From Muscardinus avellanarius (taxonomy: Eukaryota; Chordata; Mammalia; Rodentia; Gliridae): a stretch of 64,000 nt of DNA. Location of the stretch: the NCBI GenBank assembly GCA_963383645.1, contig OY726563.1:33262331-33326330 (forward strand), read 5' to 3'. Under the pieces are notes generated by a model. It searched no databases and was not told the DNA's origin. It worked only from the letters and a program-made list of their open reading frames with translations. This document shows, piece after piece, positions 11,930 through 23,415 of the stretch. The translations under genes and the position numbers were made by a program. How positions within the stretch are numbered: position 1 is the stretch's first letter; each line of letters begins with the position of its first letter.

Positions 11930-12529
11930 CACGCGGCGCAATCGTGTCCCAAATAAACACGAGAACCAAAACTGCAAAGCCCAGGCTAGTTAACAGGTCG
12001 GGGGTGAAAGTGGGAGGGTCGAGAGACCAGCGTGTACCCCAAGTGTCCACGTACAGGAGTCTCCGAGGCCGACAATTAAAATGCCTTCCACGCAAGCAAT
12101 TCTGTTGGCAAAACCGAATCCAACACCACCTAAGGGTCGATTTCGGCCCGCGGTGTCCGTTTCCAGTGCCACAGGAAGTGTTAGATGGCTAGAAATACCC
12201 ACGTCTGTCTGCGCTCGCCACCCACCGTCTTCTGGGGTGGGCCATTTCCTCCTCATTTTTACTCCCGGGCCATTTTAAGGATTTTTCTCCAAGGAGTCCT
12301 TCCTAGAACCAAATACCAGTGCCGGTCTCTCTTCTAGGTTCCTCTCGGGAAGGGGAAAAAACAGCCACATTGCTAAAACCCCGAGCTGTCTAGTCTAGAC
12401 GCAGGCAGCCAGGCTGTGCGAATACCTATTTGAAGCTCGCCGGTTTCTTTTTAAGGTTTGTTTTTAAATACACATAACCCCCCCTCCTTCCTTCTTCGCT
12501 TCTACCCCCCCATTGGCTCCCCACCCCCC
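11927..12529. other. Unique sequence between CpG islands
   Basis: Moderately GC-rich, with isolated CpGs, an inverted-CCAAT-like 'cccattggctcc' (about 12,509-12,520) and C-runs at about 12,479 and 12,526. No repeat or exon recognised. Confidence 0.35.
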
Positions 12530-13140
12530 CCAGACGCCGGCGGCGCGCGCACACGCGCGCGGGCACTCACAGCCTCTAACTGGAGATCGCGGACTTTCTG
12601 GAAAAGATTCATTAACAGCAAATTAAGCCTCACCCGGTCTCGGCCTACACGTGGTCCGGCACAGTAATCCTCGGGACCCGAGTCCGCGTCCCCTCGAGCG
12701 ATCGGGCGGCGGGAAGCCTGTCGGGGGCTCGAGTGTCTGGAGCGGCCCCACTCCTCAAGCAGCGCCCAAGGCTTGCTTCGTAAACAGCAGGCGCTCGCCG
12801 CCGCCGCCACCCGGAGCCCCCGAGTTGGCGGAGGCTCTGCGGCGCAGCCTCCCGCCCGCTCCAAGCGCGGGCCCCGCGGCGCTTCGCCCTCCCAGCCTCA
12901 GCCGAGGATCGCGCCCCGGTGCGCAAGTTCCTCTTCGCGCAGAGCCTCCGCGCCGCACGCCCTCCGAGTGGAACCAACTTCCTCCGGCCGCAGACTTTCA
13001 CACGCCCAGCAGCGCTTCCCACCAGACTCCCCACCGCCCAACGGAGGGCCGGGTCTCGCCCCCGCCCTCGCCCTCCCTTCCCGCGGCCGCCCGCACACAA
13101 GCACATTCTACACCTATCCCTGGGGGCTCATAACTTAAAA
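12530..13140. promoter_or_regulatory. CpG island 3a
   Basis: Very CpG-dense segment ('cggcggcgcgcgcacacgcg', 'cgcttcgccctcc') with purine-pyrimidine alternation at its start. It is separated from island 3b by a short AT-rich gap with a T-run (about 13,291-13,307). Probably part of one large promoter domain. Confidence 0.65.
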
Positions 13141-13488
13141 CCTGCGCTGGGACGCCGGCCGGGGGGGGGGTGGAGGTGGGAGGGGGTCGCCGAGGGTAAT
13201 CGTAAAAGAATATTTACAAAATAAAGCCTCTGACCTGGCAGACGGGTCGGCCGAGTAGGAACCCCAAGGCTCTGCACGATTTCCTAGTAGTTTTTTTTTT
13301 TTTTTTTCCCCTAATTCACGTGATTCGCGCTTTGGGGCAAGCCAAGAAAGAAAGAAAGAAAAAAAAAAAAAACCCGGGACTCCCCTCCGGAGTTGCGCGG
13401 CGGCGACAGGTCGAGATCGGCTCGCCCGCCACACACCCTTGCGCACGCACACGCCGCGGTTCCACTTGGTGGAACGACGGGCCCTGGG

Positions 13489-13533
13489 AGAGGCGAGGCG
13501 AGGCGAGCCGAGGCGAGGCGAGGCGAGGCGGCG
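13489..13533. repeat. (GAGGC)n pentanucleotide repeat
   Basis: About eight GAGGC units with one interruption ('gagcc'), inside CpG island 3b and directly after a perfect small hairpin 'gttccacttggtggaac' (13,459-13,475). Confidence 0.9.
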
Positions 13534-14451
13534 GCTGGGGGTTTTTTACAGTTCTTTCCCGAGTCGAAAAAGAAAGCAGACGGGAACCCGCCGCCCTCCC
13601 CTTCCTGGTCGCGAGCTCACGCCGAACCGAGCTTCCCAGCTTCCAGCCCAGCCCCCCCCCCCGCCCGACAAGCGGCGCTCCGCGGCGACCGCGCTCCCGC
13701 GCAGACACACACGGGCTGCAAACTTCCACTCGGCGAACTCCCGGCTCTCCTCCCAGCCCCCCGGGAGGCGGCGCCCCCCCCCGCGCCCTCCCTCCCTCCC
13801 CAAAGCCCACGCGGGGCCGCTTAGGTTGGCTGCATTTCTAATAACTTACAGCTCTGAGATAGAAACGAAAGCCAGCGAGGCAGCTATAGGAAAAGCGCGA
13901 GGCAGGAGCTTCGCGGGGTACCGAGAGTCGGAGAAGCCCGCGGCGGGCGGGGGCCCCGGGGGAGGGGGCCGGCTGCAGCCCGCGGCGCGCCGGCCCGCCC
14001 GCGGCCTCCCCGGGGAAAGGTGTTCCGGGCACTGACCTGAAATCCCCGCCAGGGAGTGGGCAGGGAGCCTGCGATCCGGCGCTTTGAAGTTTTCCCCCGA
14101 GCGGAGTCGAGGCGGCGACGCGGAGCGGGGGGCGGTTGGGTGGGTGGCTAGAGGTGTGCGGGGTTGGGGGGGGGGTGGCGGCGTTCGCGAGCGGAGGAGC
14201 CCGGCCCGGGGAGCGCAGCGAGCAAAGTTTGCCGTCCCCGGCTGCCCGCAGCCCGCTCGCGGCGCCGCGCTCGCTCGCCTCCCTCGCCGTCTGCTGCCAG
14301 CCGGCTGCCCTCGGGGTCGGCCCCGCCGAGGGGTGGGCTCTCGGCCGCGTGGGGGTAGGGCGGGGCGGGGCGGGCTCCGAGCCTCGGGGCAGGTGGCGAC
14401 CGCCCCGCGCGATCCTCCCGGCTCCCGCAGCTGGACTGGGCTCGGTCAGGA

Positions 14452-14530
14452 TCAGCAGCTCCCGCGCCGCCGCTGCCGCCCGCGCTCGGGCAAGAGCCCC
14501 AGCGCCATGTTGACGGTTCGCCGCGAGCGC
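14452..14530 (-). promoter_or_regulatory. Possible minus-strand core promoter with YY1-type motif
   Basis: On the minus strand the sequence reads 'gtcaacatggcgctg', a good match to the YY1 motif found just downstream of many CpG-island start sites. The ATG within it (14,508, minus) opens an 18-codon frame ending at 14,452, uORF-like in size. Weak evidence for minus-strand transcription. Confidence 0.25.
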
Positions 14531-15889
14531 CCGCTCGGGCTGGGTGTGTGAGTGTGTGTGAGGGTGTGTTGGCCAAGTCGTCCCTGCGCGGCGACAGCGC
14601 GGCTTGGGCTCTCCGCCCGGCGGCTCGCGGGCTCCCCCTCCGCCGCCGCCCGCCTCGCTCCCGCTCTCGATCTCGATCTGGGCTCCGGCGCGTCTCCCCC
14701 GCAGCCGCCGAGCTCGGCCCGCGTTCAGCGAGGAGCGCAGTTCCGCCTCACCTTGCCGCTGGGAGCCCGGGCTCCGTCTGCCGCCGCACGCCGCGATCCC
14801 AACGCGTCCCCCCTCTTAGGTTCCCTCCTCTTCCTCCTCCCCCTCCCTCCGCCCGCCAGCCCGCCCTCCCTCCCTCCCAGCAGCCACCTCCCCTCCCCCC
14901 GCAGGCGCAGCGCTCGGGAGACAGCCGCCCGCCCGCCGCCGCCTCCAGCTCTCGCAAGTTTGAGCTCCCCCAGTCTCCGCTCACCCTCCGCTGCGGTGCC
15001 TCCACGGTGGGGTTGCGGGAGGGGTGATTCCCCAGGAAAGATTTGCCCGACTTTCCCCGGCCGTCATCAATTCCCGGCAGGACGCGTTTGGCCTCTCCAC
15101 GTCCGAACCCCGGACCACCTGGGTGGCCCCCCCCCACGCCCGCCGCCCCCCCCTCCCCAGCTCCGGTCGAGTTGGCTGTGCACACCGGCCAGGGCGCACG
15201 TCCTGGGTGAGCCGGAGACCGACTTGGGCGGCGGCGGCCGCCCGCAGAGCCCGAGTCGAGGGGATGGGGGGCGGCGGGGGCAGCTCTCCCAGGCGCGCGC
15301 CGAGACTCCCCTTGCTACCCAGAAGGCCAGTGGAGGACCGCAATTACCATAAAGCGCCTCGCACTCTGCTCAGCCAAAGCTGTCAAACCCCAGCGGCAGC
15401 CGCTACTGCCGCCTCTCGCCACCAGCGCTACGCTCTCTCGGCCCCGCGTCCCCTCCGAGACCCAGCAGAACCTGGCAGTGCGCGTCGGCGCCCACCGCCA
15501 CCCCATATCGCCCCGACTTCCCAGAGGAGCTAGTTCCCATTTTGATGGCAAGAGCTACCGGAAAACACCACCCCGAGACAATCGTGGCTATTCAACCCTA
15601 ACTCCTCCACCGAGTTCCCCGGACATTTCAATTGTGTGGGAATTGTTTGGAGGCGGGGGGGGGGGGCGCACCGGGAGCAGCTCTTAGGGGCACAAGGAGG
15701 CGGGAGTGAGCGATAGGGGAGCAGAGATGCTCTGAATTTCACTCGTTTCAAGAGCATTTCACGGTCTACACCTCAGATGGTTGGAGGGTCTGCCCTGGTC
15801 CCTCACCCCGGCCTCGGGAGATTATCTCCCGCGTTTTATTTTCCTTGGCAAGGAGCAACTTTTGGCTTACATCGTTCGCTCCATAAATT

Positions 15890-16090
15890 TCCACTCGGTA
15901 ACGTCGTGCTGATCGGTGCTCGGCGGCAGCGTACAGCCTGCGCCCGCAGCAGTTCAATTCAATTGACACGTATTGAGCTCCAGCGCACCCGCCGCGGCGC
16001 TGGGCGCGGAGGGGGGGGCGGGGGTAGGCAGGCGAGGCGGGGAAGCGGAGAAGCGAGATTCCGGCCGGCCGACCCCCCCCCCCTGAGCGC
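15890..16090. promoter_or_regulatory. CpG island 3c (edge)
   Basis: A final CpG-dense patch ('gtgctcggcggcagcg', 'cacccgccgcggcgctggg') after a 350-base dip. It ends at a C-run (about 16,073-16,083). Confidence 0.5.
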
Positions 16091-19000
16091 AGAGCCTCAA
16101 GGGCTAGCCCAGAGCCCCAGACCATAAGGCTGGAGGGAAGGGGGGAGGGGTGTTCCAGCCTAACCGCACCCAGACAAGGGGCTCGCACGTTGCTGCCAAA
16201 GGTGACCCCATTCAGCTGCTTACTGGGGTCTTTTTATGCTGGGAAGGGGGTGGGATGTCTCTTCTGCCTAAGGACAAGATGGTGCAGGCTTGATGAGAAC
16301 ATAAATCCGAAATGGTGGTGGCTTGTAAATCCACACGGAAAGTTTTAAAATATCCTGGAGTGTCCCCATGCCAAAAATAATCAAAAGCATCTCAAGTTGA
16401 TTACTAAGTCAAGGTCACGGCCAAAATCAGCTCTACCTAGCAGATATTTTCCCTTTTAAAAATGAGACTCACTACTGACTGGGACTGATATTGGGTGAGA
16501 TTTTATTCATTCTGTTTTAGTTCTCGGCACAGAGTTATAAAAACAGCCATTCTCAAAGCAGAAGTGAAACATCTCTACCGTTTGAAACCCGAAACTTCGG
16601 GCAGAATTAAATCTTCATGCTCCAGAGCTGCTTGTAACAACTGATGTAAAAGACAGGCAGGGAAGGGCCCCCGCAAGCGTGCCCAGCCCAGCCGCTGGCC
16701 CCATCGCTTCCAGGACCTGCTCCTGCGGAATGGAATGCATTCCTTTTTCTTCTCGGTCTTTCTGAGGGTTGGATGTCTCTGAAAGCTAACCCACACATTT
16801 TTTTAATCTCCGGTAACAAGCAGAAAGACACCTGGACTATTATGCTGTAAAGCTATTTTTTATAAAGACATTTTAGGGCCAGACATTAAAAGTTATTAGA
16901 CTGAACGCATGCGAGTTACAGACACAGCTGGAAAAAGGGCCGCTGGTTGTGTGTTGTAGCAACATTTCTTTTTGAAGCAACTCCTTTTATTCAAAACAAG
17001 TCTAAAATAACCGGGAAGGCTGGCACTGGGTATTTGTGGGGAAACTCTGTGAACGCGATTCCAGGGGGAAAGGCGGCTGTGCGGCTGTGGGCTGGGCAGT
17101 AGAGCTGGCCTGGGCGAGTGCGGAGCGGTGCCAGGATCTTCCGGCTCGGTTAGGCCGCACCGCAGAGGCCCTGGCCCAGTGCCCGGCCACCTTCCCTCCC
17201 CTCCCCTGATCTTCTCCTCCCCCCCCCCCCCCCGCACTCACTGGCTTTTCCCGGAGTTCCAAGTCACTTAGAACTGTGCAGAACTTTGGGGAAATCCTGG
17301 AGCCCACTAAGCTGCTAGCTGCCTCTCAGAGTCCTGTGGCCTCCCCGGGCTGCTGACAAAGGGGCCTGTTTGTCTAACTTAAAATCCTAGAGTTTAAATG
17401 AATGGGAGGGGGTGCTGTAAATTCGAAGAGGCTGTGGTGAGAGTTGACTGTGGGAGAAATTTGATGCTGGAGACAAACCGGCCAGTAAATTCGCCTTTGA
17501 CTTAATTTGCTGCATTCACCATCCCCTCTTTTTAAGGGAGTCTCTCCTCCCCAAGTCCTATGGCCTAGTAGGGTGAAAAGGTTTCTCCTTCTGTCTTCTA
17601 GGGGTACATTTTCCAACTTGGTGGGATTTTAAAAATATCTTATTAAAGGAATCCTAGGAGGCATAAGTATGGGGGTGGGGGTTGTGACTCACTGAGAATT
17701 AAAATGTGGGATTTTCCGGAGGCTCCCTAAAGCAGAGGGGAAAGAGTGAGATTACAACTATTTGCCTGGCTTATTGGAATTGTTGGGAGGAAGAGAGCCA
17801 GAAGAGCAACCCCATCTTGCCTACCCACCCGGGGGCCTGTAGCGTGTGCGTGGGCAGTCTGGCTCTGTGCCACTTGCTCCTCCTCTGCCCTCTTCCAAGC
17901 CCCCAGAAGCTGACCCAGGGGGTCAGGCGCTATACCAGGAACTGAGCAAGGGGAGGATCTCAGTGAAAACAGAGGAGGAGGTGGACAGGGCGAAGGAGGA
18001 GCACAAGGGAGGGGAGGCTGCAGTCAGCTCAGAGAAATAAAGAAATAGGCTCCCTCTGAAATGAGAGGTGGGTCTTGGGGGCTGCTCCCCTTCTGCCCCA
18101 TCCCCACTAACAGATCCTGTAGTTATAGCATAAGGCTGGAGCTCAGGCTCTCAGAAGCTCTCCTGCAGCAGATTCTAACTAGGTTCTGCAACTGGGCAAG
18201 CCAAGTTGGAGCTTCTGGGAGCAGGCCTGGACTCTGGTGGCCATTTTCAAGCCACACTGACTTTGTAAGACCTGCCAGGGCCTCTTCCACACCTCCAGCC
18301 AAGCCCAGGCCTAGGGGAAAGGCCATGCATCTGGTGGTAAGGTCCTACCCTATGTTTGGGTGTGGAGTTCATTTGTAATATATGAGTAGTGTGGAAATCC
18401 TAAAGCACTGCAGGTCTCTCTGCTGGCCCTCTGAAGCTTCTCAGACCTGTGCCACTCAGGCATTGGAGTTACTGGAACACATGGCATTTGAGTAGTTAGA
18501 GAATTTATATTTACATAAAGTGCTGTAGCCTATTATTCTTAGCCATCTTTAAAAGTACCCAAATACTCACATTTCTGGTTATTTTTACTCTAGGCTTACC
18601 CAATGGTAACAGAAAGATCCACTGGCTCACCTTCCCAAGCTGCCAGTCCCAAACTCAAATGGGGTTAAAATGGGAGCCCCATACTGGTCCCAAGGACTTC
18701 ACTAGCCCAGAAACATATGAAAGTAAGCTGCCTTCCAGGACAGAAGACTGCTGAACTTAGGGTGCACCAGGTTAAAGATGACTGCTCTTTCTTCAACCTG
18801 GCCTTTGGAGGGTCTTGGGTGTTGGGGGAAATAAAGGCCCAAAGGATGGTTCACAGCAACAGGCTCAGGATTTCTGGTCTGGGTTCAATTTGTATCTGGG
18901 CCTCCCAGAATCCAGGCACATCTACAGAGAAGGGTGGCTGTGTTTTCTACCCAGTGGGCATAATACTCAAGGCTTCAGAAGGCCCTGTCTCTGGCTGGGC

Positions 19001-19759
19001 CCTGGCCACGGCCTAACAGTCCTAGTCCTCACAGCCGCCACACCACGCTGGCCTGGATGCTCCTGCAGATAAGCCCTGATGCCTGGTCCCACCTGGACTG
19101 CTTATTTAGCAAGGCAAGGCGCCTCCTGCGTGCATTTTCCTTAGCTGAGGGCAGTGAGTGGGAACCACTCAGAGAGCCTGGTGAACTGCCAACTACTTGC
19201 CCTCGGAACCTGCGTGCAGGCCTTCAACCTCGACCATTTTGTATCCAGCACCCCTTCTCCACCTCTGCAGGGCCCCTGCAGAGACTTGCCACCCCAAGCC
19301 TTTCCTGGACACCGCAGGGGGACTGGCAGGGTTTGGTTTAGAAGGCTCCATCTGCCCCTCACCCAGGACAGGCAGAGAGGTAAGGGCCAGTAGACAGAAA
19401 CGCTGCTCGGATCCATCTCTAAACACCTCTAAGACACACCCCCAACCCCCGTCAAAGTCCAGCACAGAGGAAGGTGGCCGCAACGTGGTGGCCCTGGGAA
19501 GGTCGCAGCTAGGAGCCGTCTGGGGACTCACGCAGAGCTAGGGAGTGCCAAACTGTTTAATGCACGCACATTTTACCCGCTCCCACTCCACCTCTTGGGC
19601 CACAGAGCTCTGGGCCCCCCCTACCCCCCAGTCCAGCGTCTCCAGCGTGTTAGCAGCGGTGCAGTGCAGGGCAGGGCCGCGAGTGCGGGGCGGCGGGGGT
19701 GGTGGTGGCTGCAGGGTGGTTTGTGTTGCGAGGCCTGACAGAACCTTCTGTGTGCGGCG
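16091..19759. other. Single-copy intergenic DNA with scattered AT-rich blocks
   Basis: 3.7 kb with no SINE, LTR or LINE that I recognise. AT-rich parts at 16,220-16,560, 16,800-17,000 and 18,480-18,600 could be regulatory. A C-run lies at about 17,219-17,233. Open frames overlap on both strands without protein character. Confidence 0.4.
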
Positions 19760-19970
19760 GAGGGAGGAGGCTAATGCATAATGCACAGCGCCTGGAAGCC
19801 CGGCCATTAGCGGCCTGTCGGTGACACAGACAAACGACTGAGAGGGAGGAGATCCAGCTCGCTCTAGAGTTTAAATATACCAGCGTGGAGAGGAAACGCC
19901 ATGATTTAAAAGTGTGTGTTTGCAGACACTCGCATATATTTTAATGATTTCCAGCAGGCTACACATCCCA
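19760..19970. promoter_or_regulatory. Candidate enhancer block
   Basis: Repeat-free segment with 'gctaatgcataatgcac', 'ggccattagcggcc', 'gagtttaaatata' and 'atattttaatgattt'. Octamer-like and TAAT words alternate with retained CpGs. The similarity to conserved developmental enhancers is compositional only. Confidence 0.3.
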
Positions 19971-20329
19971 GCCTTGCCTCCTCCTCCCCAAAAGGGGAAT
20001 ATGTGTAAAGGAGGGGAAGACACGAAGGCCCAGAGACCCTCCACCAGCTTTAAGAGGTTGGTAAACTCAATGATGAGAGAGACCTGGGGAAGCCGCAGGA
20101 ACATCCTGATTTTTTTCTATTAAAAAAAAATATATGGCCATGAGACCATCCAGCCTGGACTGAACCCTCTGTGCTGTACTAGAAAGGCTTGGGGGTAAAA
20201 GAATAAACCCTGCCATCTTTCCTTCTCCCCCTGAGCCCAGGTTTTTGAATCTTCCTTTTCTACTGACAATCCAGAGACCTCCTTCCAGCCCGTTTAACAC
20301 ACCAGTGTTTTTTAGCAATTAAGGCAAGA

Positions 20330-20900
20330 AGGGGGTGGGGATGAAGATAAGCCAATTTTTTTTTCCGCCATGCAAGTGTGAAAGATAAGATAAGGCTAAG
20401 CTGGGGCAAAGCGGCTGCTTACAAACTCCCCTCAGCGATTTTGATCGGTCACTTCTTATCTCGCAAAAATGCTCCTTTCGAAACTGCATCAAAAAAAGAG
20501 AAAAAGGCTGAAGGAAAGCATTTTCATTTGGAAGTGACATTTAAAACCCACCTCCCCTCCACCAACCACCCCCTCCCCATTGGCGAGGCTCCCCAGGAAA
20601 AGTCACACCTCTACTGCAGGGTTTCAGGCTTTCTCGTGGGGGGCAGGATTACTAGTGTAATTAGGCTGAATAAAATCAGGGATGCGTGATGAGGGCTGAG
20701 GATTTATCCAGCATCCAACCCAAGCCCGCAGCCGCATTTTCCTTCTTAGTTACTGGTCGATGTTTGTGCTTCACCATAGCGCTCCTGTTTTGAAACCAAA
20801 CAGGTAGTAATATTTGGGAGGGTCATATAACGATGTCCTCCTGAGGTGGTTGTTAATGTGAAATAATAAGAAAATTGCCTTAAAAAAAAAAACTGGTCTC
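20330..20900. promoter_or_regulatory. Candidate enhancer block
   Basis: AT-rich block between GC-rich regions with GATA-type words ('gataagataaggc'), 'attactagtgtaattaggc', 'ggtagtaatatttggg' and 'gttgttaatgtgaaataa'. No transposon. The GATA doublet plus TAAT cores make it one of the better enhancer candidates here. Confidence 0.35.
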
Positions 20901-21279
20901 CGTAAAGGGAGGAAAAGGCATTCACGCGCGTCCCAGAACCCGAGAACTCCAGCCGAACTGGACACCCTGGGAGTTTGACAAATCCTCCCCCTCCCCAAGT
21001 ATAGGAATCTCGGGAATATTTCCGGAAGACTTTATATTTGTTGAGGAAGGTTTCAGAATTGGAAACCCCAGGCCCATAGAGAGGCCTGCAAATTCCTCCC
21101 CGGTGCAGCTACTCGCCCCAGATCGCAAACATCAAGGCGACTCAGGCCCGGAGACCAACCTGACCTGACCACACTTCGACCCACCTTCAGCCTCGGAGTC
21201 CAGAGGCTCCCACCTCCTAAACCCTCATCCTGGGTCCCAAGCCTGGAGCCTGGCGCACACCAGGTCTGCCCCCTCCGGG
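20901..21279. other. Single-copy spacer
   Basis: Unique DNA rising in GC toward CpG island 4. No feature recognised. Confidence 0.35.
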
Positions 21280-22350
21280 CCCGGTTGCCAGACTCAAAGC
21301 CCCGGGCCAGCCGTAGCCGGACTGTCCCCGGGGAGTCGAAACCGCCAAGCGGGGAAACCCCTCCTCTTGCCCTTCCGCGAAAAGCCTGGCCGCGGCATAA
21401 GCCTGGAGCAAGCGGGCATCCGCTGACAGCCGGGCCTCACGTAAGGCCCACACGCGTCCCATTAGCCCGAGTTCCCCTCGGGCGAGCCGTCTGGCGCGGC
21501 CCCAAGGCCAGGCGCGGGCGGTCAGGGGGTGCAGGGCCGCAATGAACTAGGGGTAGGAGCGCGGGCTCCCCGGGCTTCGGCCGGGATCGGTTCCGCGTTC
21601 CTGGGCCCGCGGGTAAGCTGAGCCGGCGGGGGCAGGCCGCTCCCTGGCTGGCGCCTGGGCGCCGAGCTGCGCTTCACGTGCCCGCCATATCAGCGGCGGC
21701 GGCGGCAAGGAGGAGGGTGGGCGGCGCGCGGCTGCTCCCTCGGGGTCTCGGCCCCCCGCCTGGGACTGGGCGGAGACCACCCCGCGGTCCTCATCCCGGC
21801 TGGAGCCGAGGGCGGCGTTGCCAGACGCCCAGAAGCTCCTAAGGCTCCGAGAGCTGTGTGGCGGCGGCAGCCAGGGGAGGGTGCTCCTCGCGGCCGCCCC
21901 GGGAACTTCCCGGCCGCGCCGCCGCCGCCGCCGCCGCAGTCACGGGGACCGGAAGCCCTCGCGCCGCCCTGAGCGGCCTCGGCTGGCCCCCAGGGCTCTT
22001 CCAGACAAGGGCTGTCGGCACGTCGCCCCTGATCTCTCCGGGTCCCTGGGAGATTGTCCGCGCGCCCTGGAGTATCCCCATTTAAGCCGGGGTCTTGAGA
22101 GAGACGGCTGGAGGACGTCTGGAGAGACGTCTTGGGGTCTGGAGAGACGTCTCCCAGCTACCGCCATAGGCGTGCCTCCTCCTTCACCCAGCCCCGCAGC
22201 TGGGACGGGAGGGGCGCGGAGCCGCCACTCCGGCCGGGCAGGAACACCTGCTCCCGGGCCCTGCAGCTGGGCGCGTGGTGCTGGGAGAGGCTGCCTAGTG
22301 TTGTGTGCAGAGATCGCGGAGGAGAAAATAGGGCTCCGGAGCTCGGGACC
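21280..22350. promoter_or_regulatory. CpG island 4a
   Basis: CpG-rich with an E-box 'ttcacgtgcccgcc' (about 21,673), GGC triplet runs (about 21,693-21,706) and a CCG run (about 21,917-21,936). It contains a short tandem repeat rich in GACGTC (22,111-22,152). Promoter-like. Confidence 0.65.
22099..22152. repeat. 20-bp tandem repeat with GACGTC cores
   Basis: The word 'gtctggagagacgtct' occurs at 22,117-22,132 and again 20 bases later at 22,137-22,152, preceded by a diverged copy ('gagagacggctggagg'). Each unit carries an ACGT core of the kind bound by bZIP (ATF/CREB) factors. Confidence 0.7.
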
Positions 22351-22633
22351 AGGAGTAGTAGAGCCCTGGCCATGCCCATCTCCCACCCACTCTGGGCGAT
22401 CGAGCCCAAAGGTAGAAGGCCTACAGGAGGGTCCCGGTCTCCTCTCGAGGGTCGAAGGACCACAACTCCTGGGATCCAGCTTCTGGCCTTAAGAGGTCGT
22501 TCGCTAGACAGATGGGGCAAAACCTGTTTTGAGAGCCTTCCCAGTGTCCGCCCCCGCTCTCCAAACCAGACACACTCATCTGCCCCTCGGCTTCACTTTA
22601 GCCTCAGGCGGGGGACGGGAGTAGGTCAAGGCG

Positions 22634-22663
22634 GCACCGGCACCAGCACCAGCACCAGCACAG
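22634..22663. repeat. (GCACCA)n short tandem repeat
   Basis: Five hexamers: one GCACCG, three GCACCA, one GCACAG. It lies between CpG islands 4a and 4b. Confidence 0.85.
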
Positions 22664-22699
22664 GGACCTAGAGTCTGGTACAGGGCCTCCGACTTCGCC

Positions 22700-23415
22700 A
22701 CTCGGTATGGAGGAGGACCGATGAGCCCTCCCCATCCTCTTGGTGCCCGGAGGAGATCGCGCAGCGGAGCTAACCTGCGCGGCTTGCCCTGCCTCACCCC
22801 CCTCCCGTCCCGCCCTCCCCGACTCTCCTGGCCCAGGGCCCGGCCGGGGAAGGCGTTGTTTTGCCAGCGGGAGTCGAGCGAGTGTGCAGAGAAAAGCCTC
22901 CCTGCTCTAATGAGAGTGCACACAGCGCTGCAGCGAGGAGGATGATTACCCGGCGGGCGGGGGGCGCGGGCCCGGGCCGCGGGCGGCGTGTGCGGCGGCC
23001 CCGCGGGCCCGGAGTCCCCGCCCGTCTGGCTGCTAATCGCACGCTTTCTGCTGTTACGGAGGCAGGCGGGAGCCAGCGGCCGAGCCCAGCGTCGGCGACT
23101 CGGCGGGTGACACGGAAACATGGCGCAGCGCCCCTCCCCCGCCCGCCCTCCCCGCGCTCCCGCCTCCCGCCTCGCACTTCCTCCCGCCCGCGCGGCTTTT
23201 GCAGTTCTAATGCTCTGCTTTCGGCCTGGCACCATTACGCTAGCAGCCGCTTCTCTGCGGCCCGGCGCGTCTCTTTCCCCTTTGTTTTCGGGGTCTATAG
23301 AAAACGTTTGCTTTTGTCCTGAGCTCTCGTTAAACCAAACTTATGGTGGCAACGGAAGGCGGTGCGGGCGGGGAGGAGCCCGGGGATTTTGGCAGCAGCG
23401 GACCAGAGCGTGGTG
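22700..23415. promoter_or_regulatory. CpG island 4b
   Basis: Dense CpG with an embedded non-island word cluster ('gctctaatgagagtgc', 'gaggatgattacccgg', 'ggctgctaatcgcacg') that looks like homeodomain sites inside a promoter. A plus-strand ETS-YY1-like core follows at 23,111-23,125. Confidence 0.65.
23106..23130 (+). promoter_or_regulatory. Possible plus-strand core promoter (ETS + YY1-like)
   Basis: The string 'cacggaaacatggcgcag' joins an ETS-type core (CGGAA) to a YY1-type AACATGGCG, a combination common just downstream of CpG-island start sites. The ATG (23,120) has a strong Kozak context and opens a 159-codon frame to 23,599 with no recognisable domain. I do not call the frame a gene. 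Confidence 0.25.

Larger units (their letters stand above)
13370..15525. promoter_or_regulatory. CpG island 3b (largest)
   Basis: Over 2 kb of continuous high CpG with Sp/KLF-type GC boxes ('gggcggggcggggcgggc', about 14,358), a (GAGGC)n tract and a minus-strand YY1-type motif near 14,505. The best candidate in the window for a strong promoter, or for the 5' UTR of a gene running out of the window. No conserved coding exon was found. Confidence 0.7.

Noticed and set aside
13439..14035. 198-codon open frame (+) in the same island
   Set aside because: Starts at TTG. The translation is dominated by the pentanucleotide repeat and homopolymer tracts, and frames are open on both strands here.
14552..15352. 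266-codon open frame in CpG island 3b
   Set aside because: It begins at GTG in a TG-rich tract, not at ATG. Composition is P/A/R/S as expected of GC-rich readthrough, and no domain is visible.
21818..22492. 224-codon frame (+) and the overlapping 219-codon frame (-) at 22,576-23,235
   Set aside because: The plus frame starts at TTG. Both are arginine/proline-rich with no recognisable protein, typical of CpG-island DNA with few stop codons.
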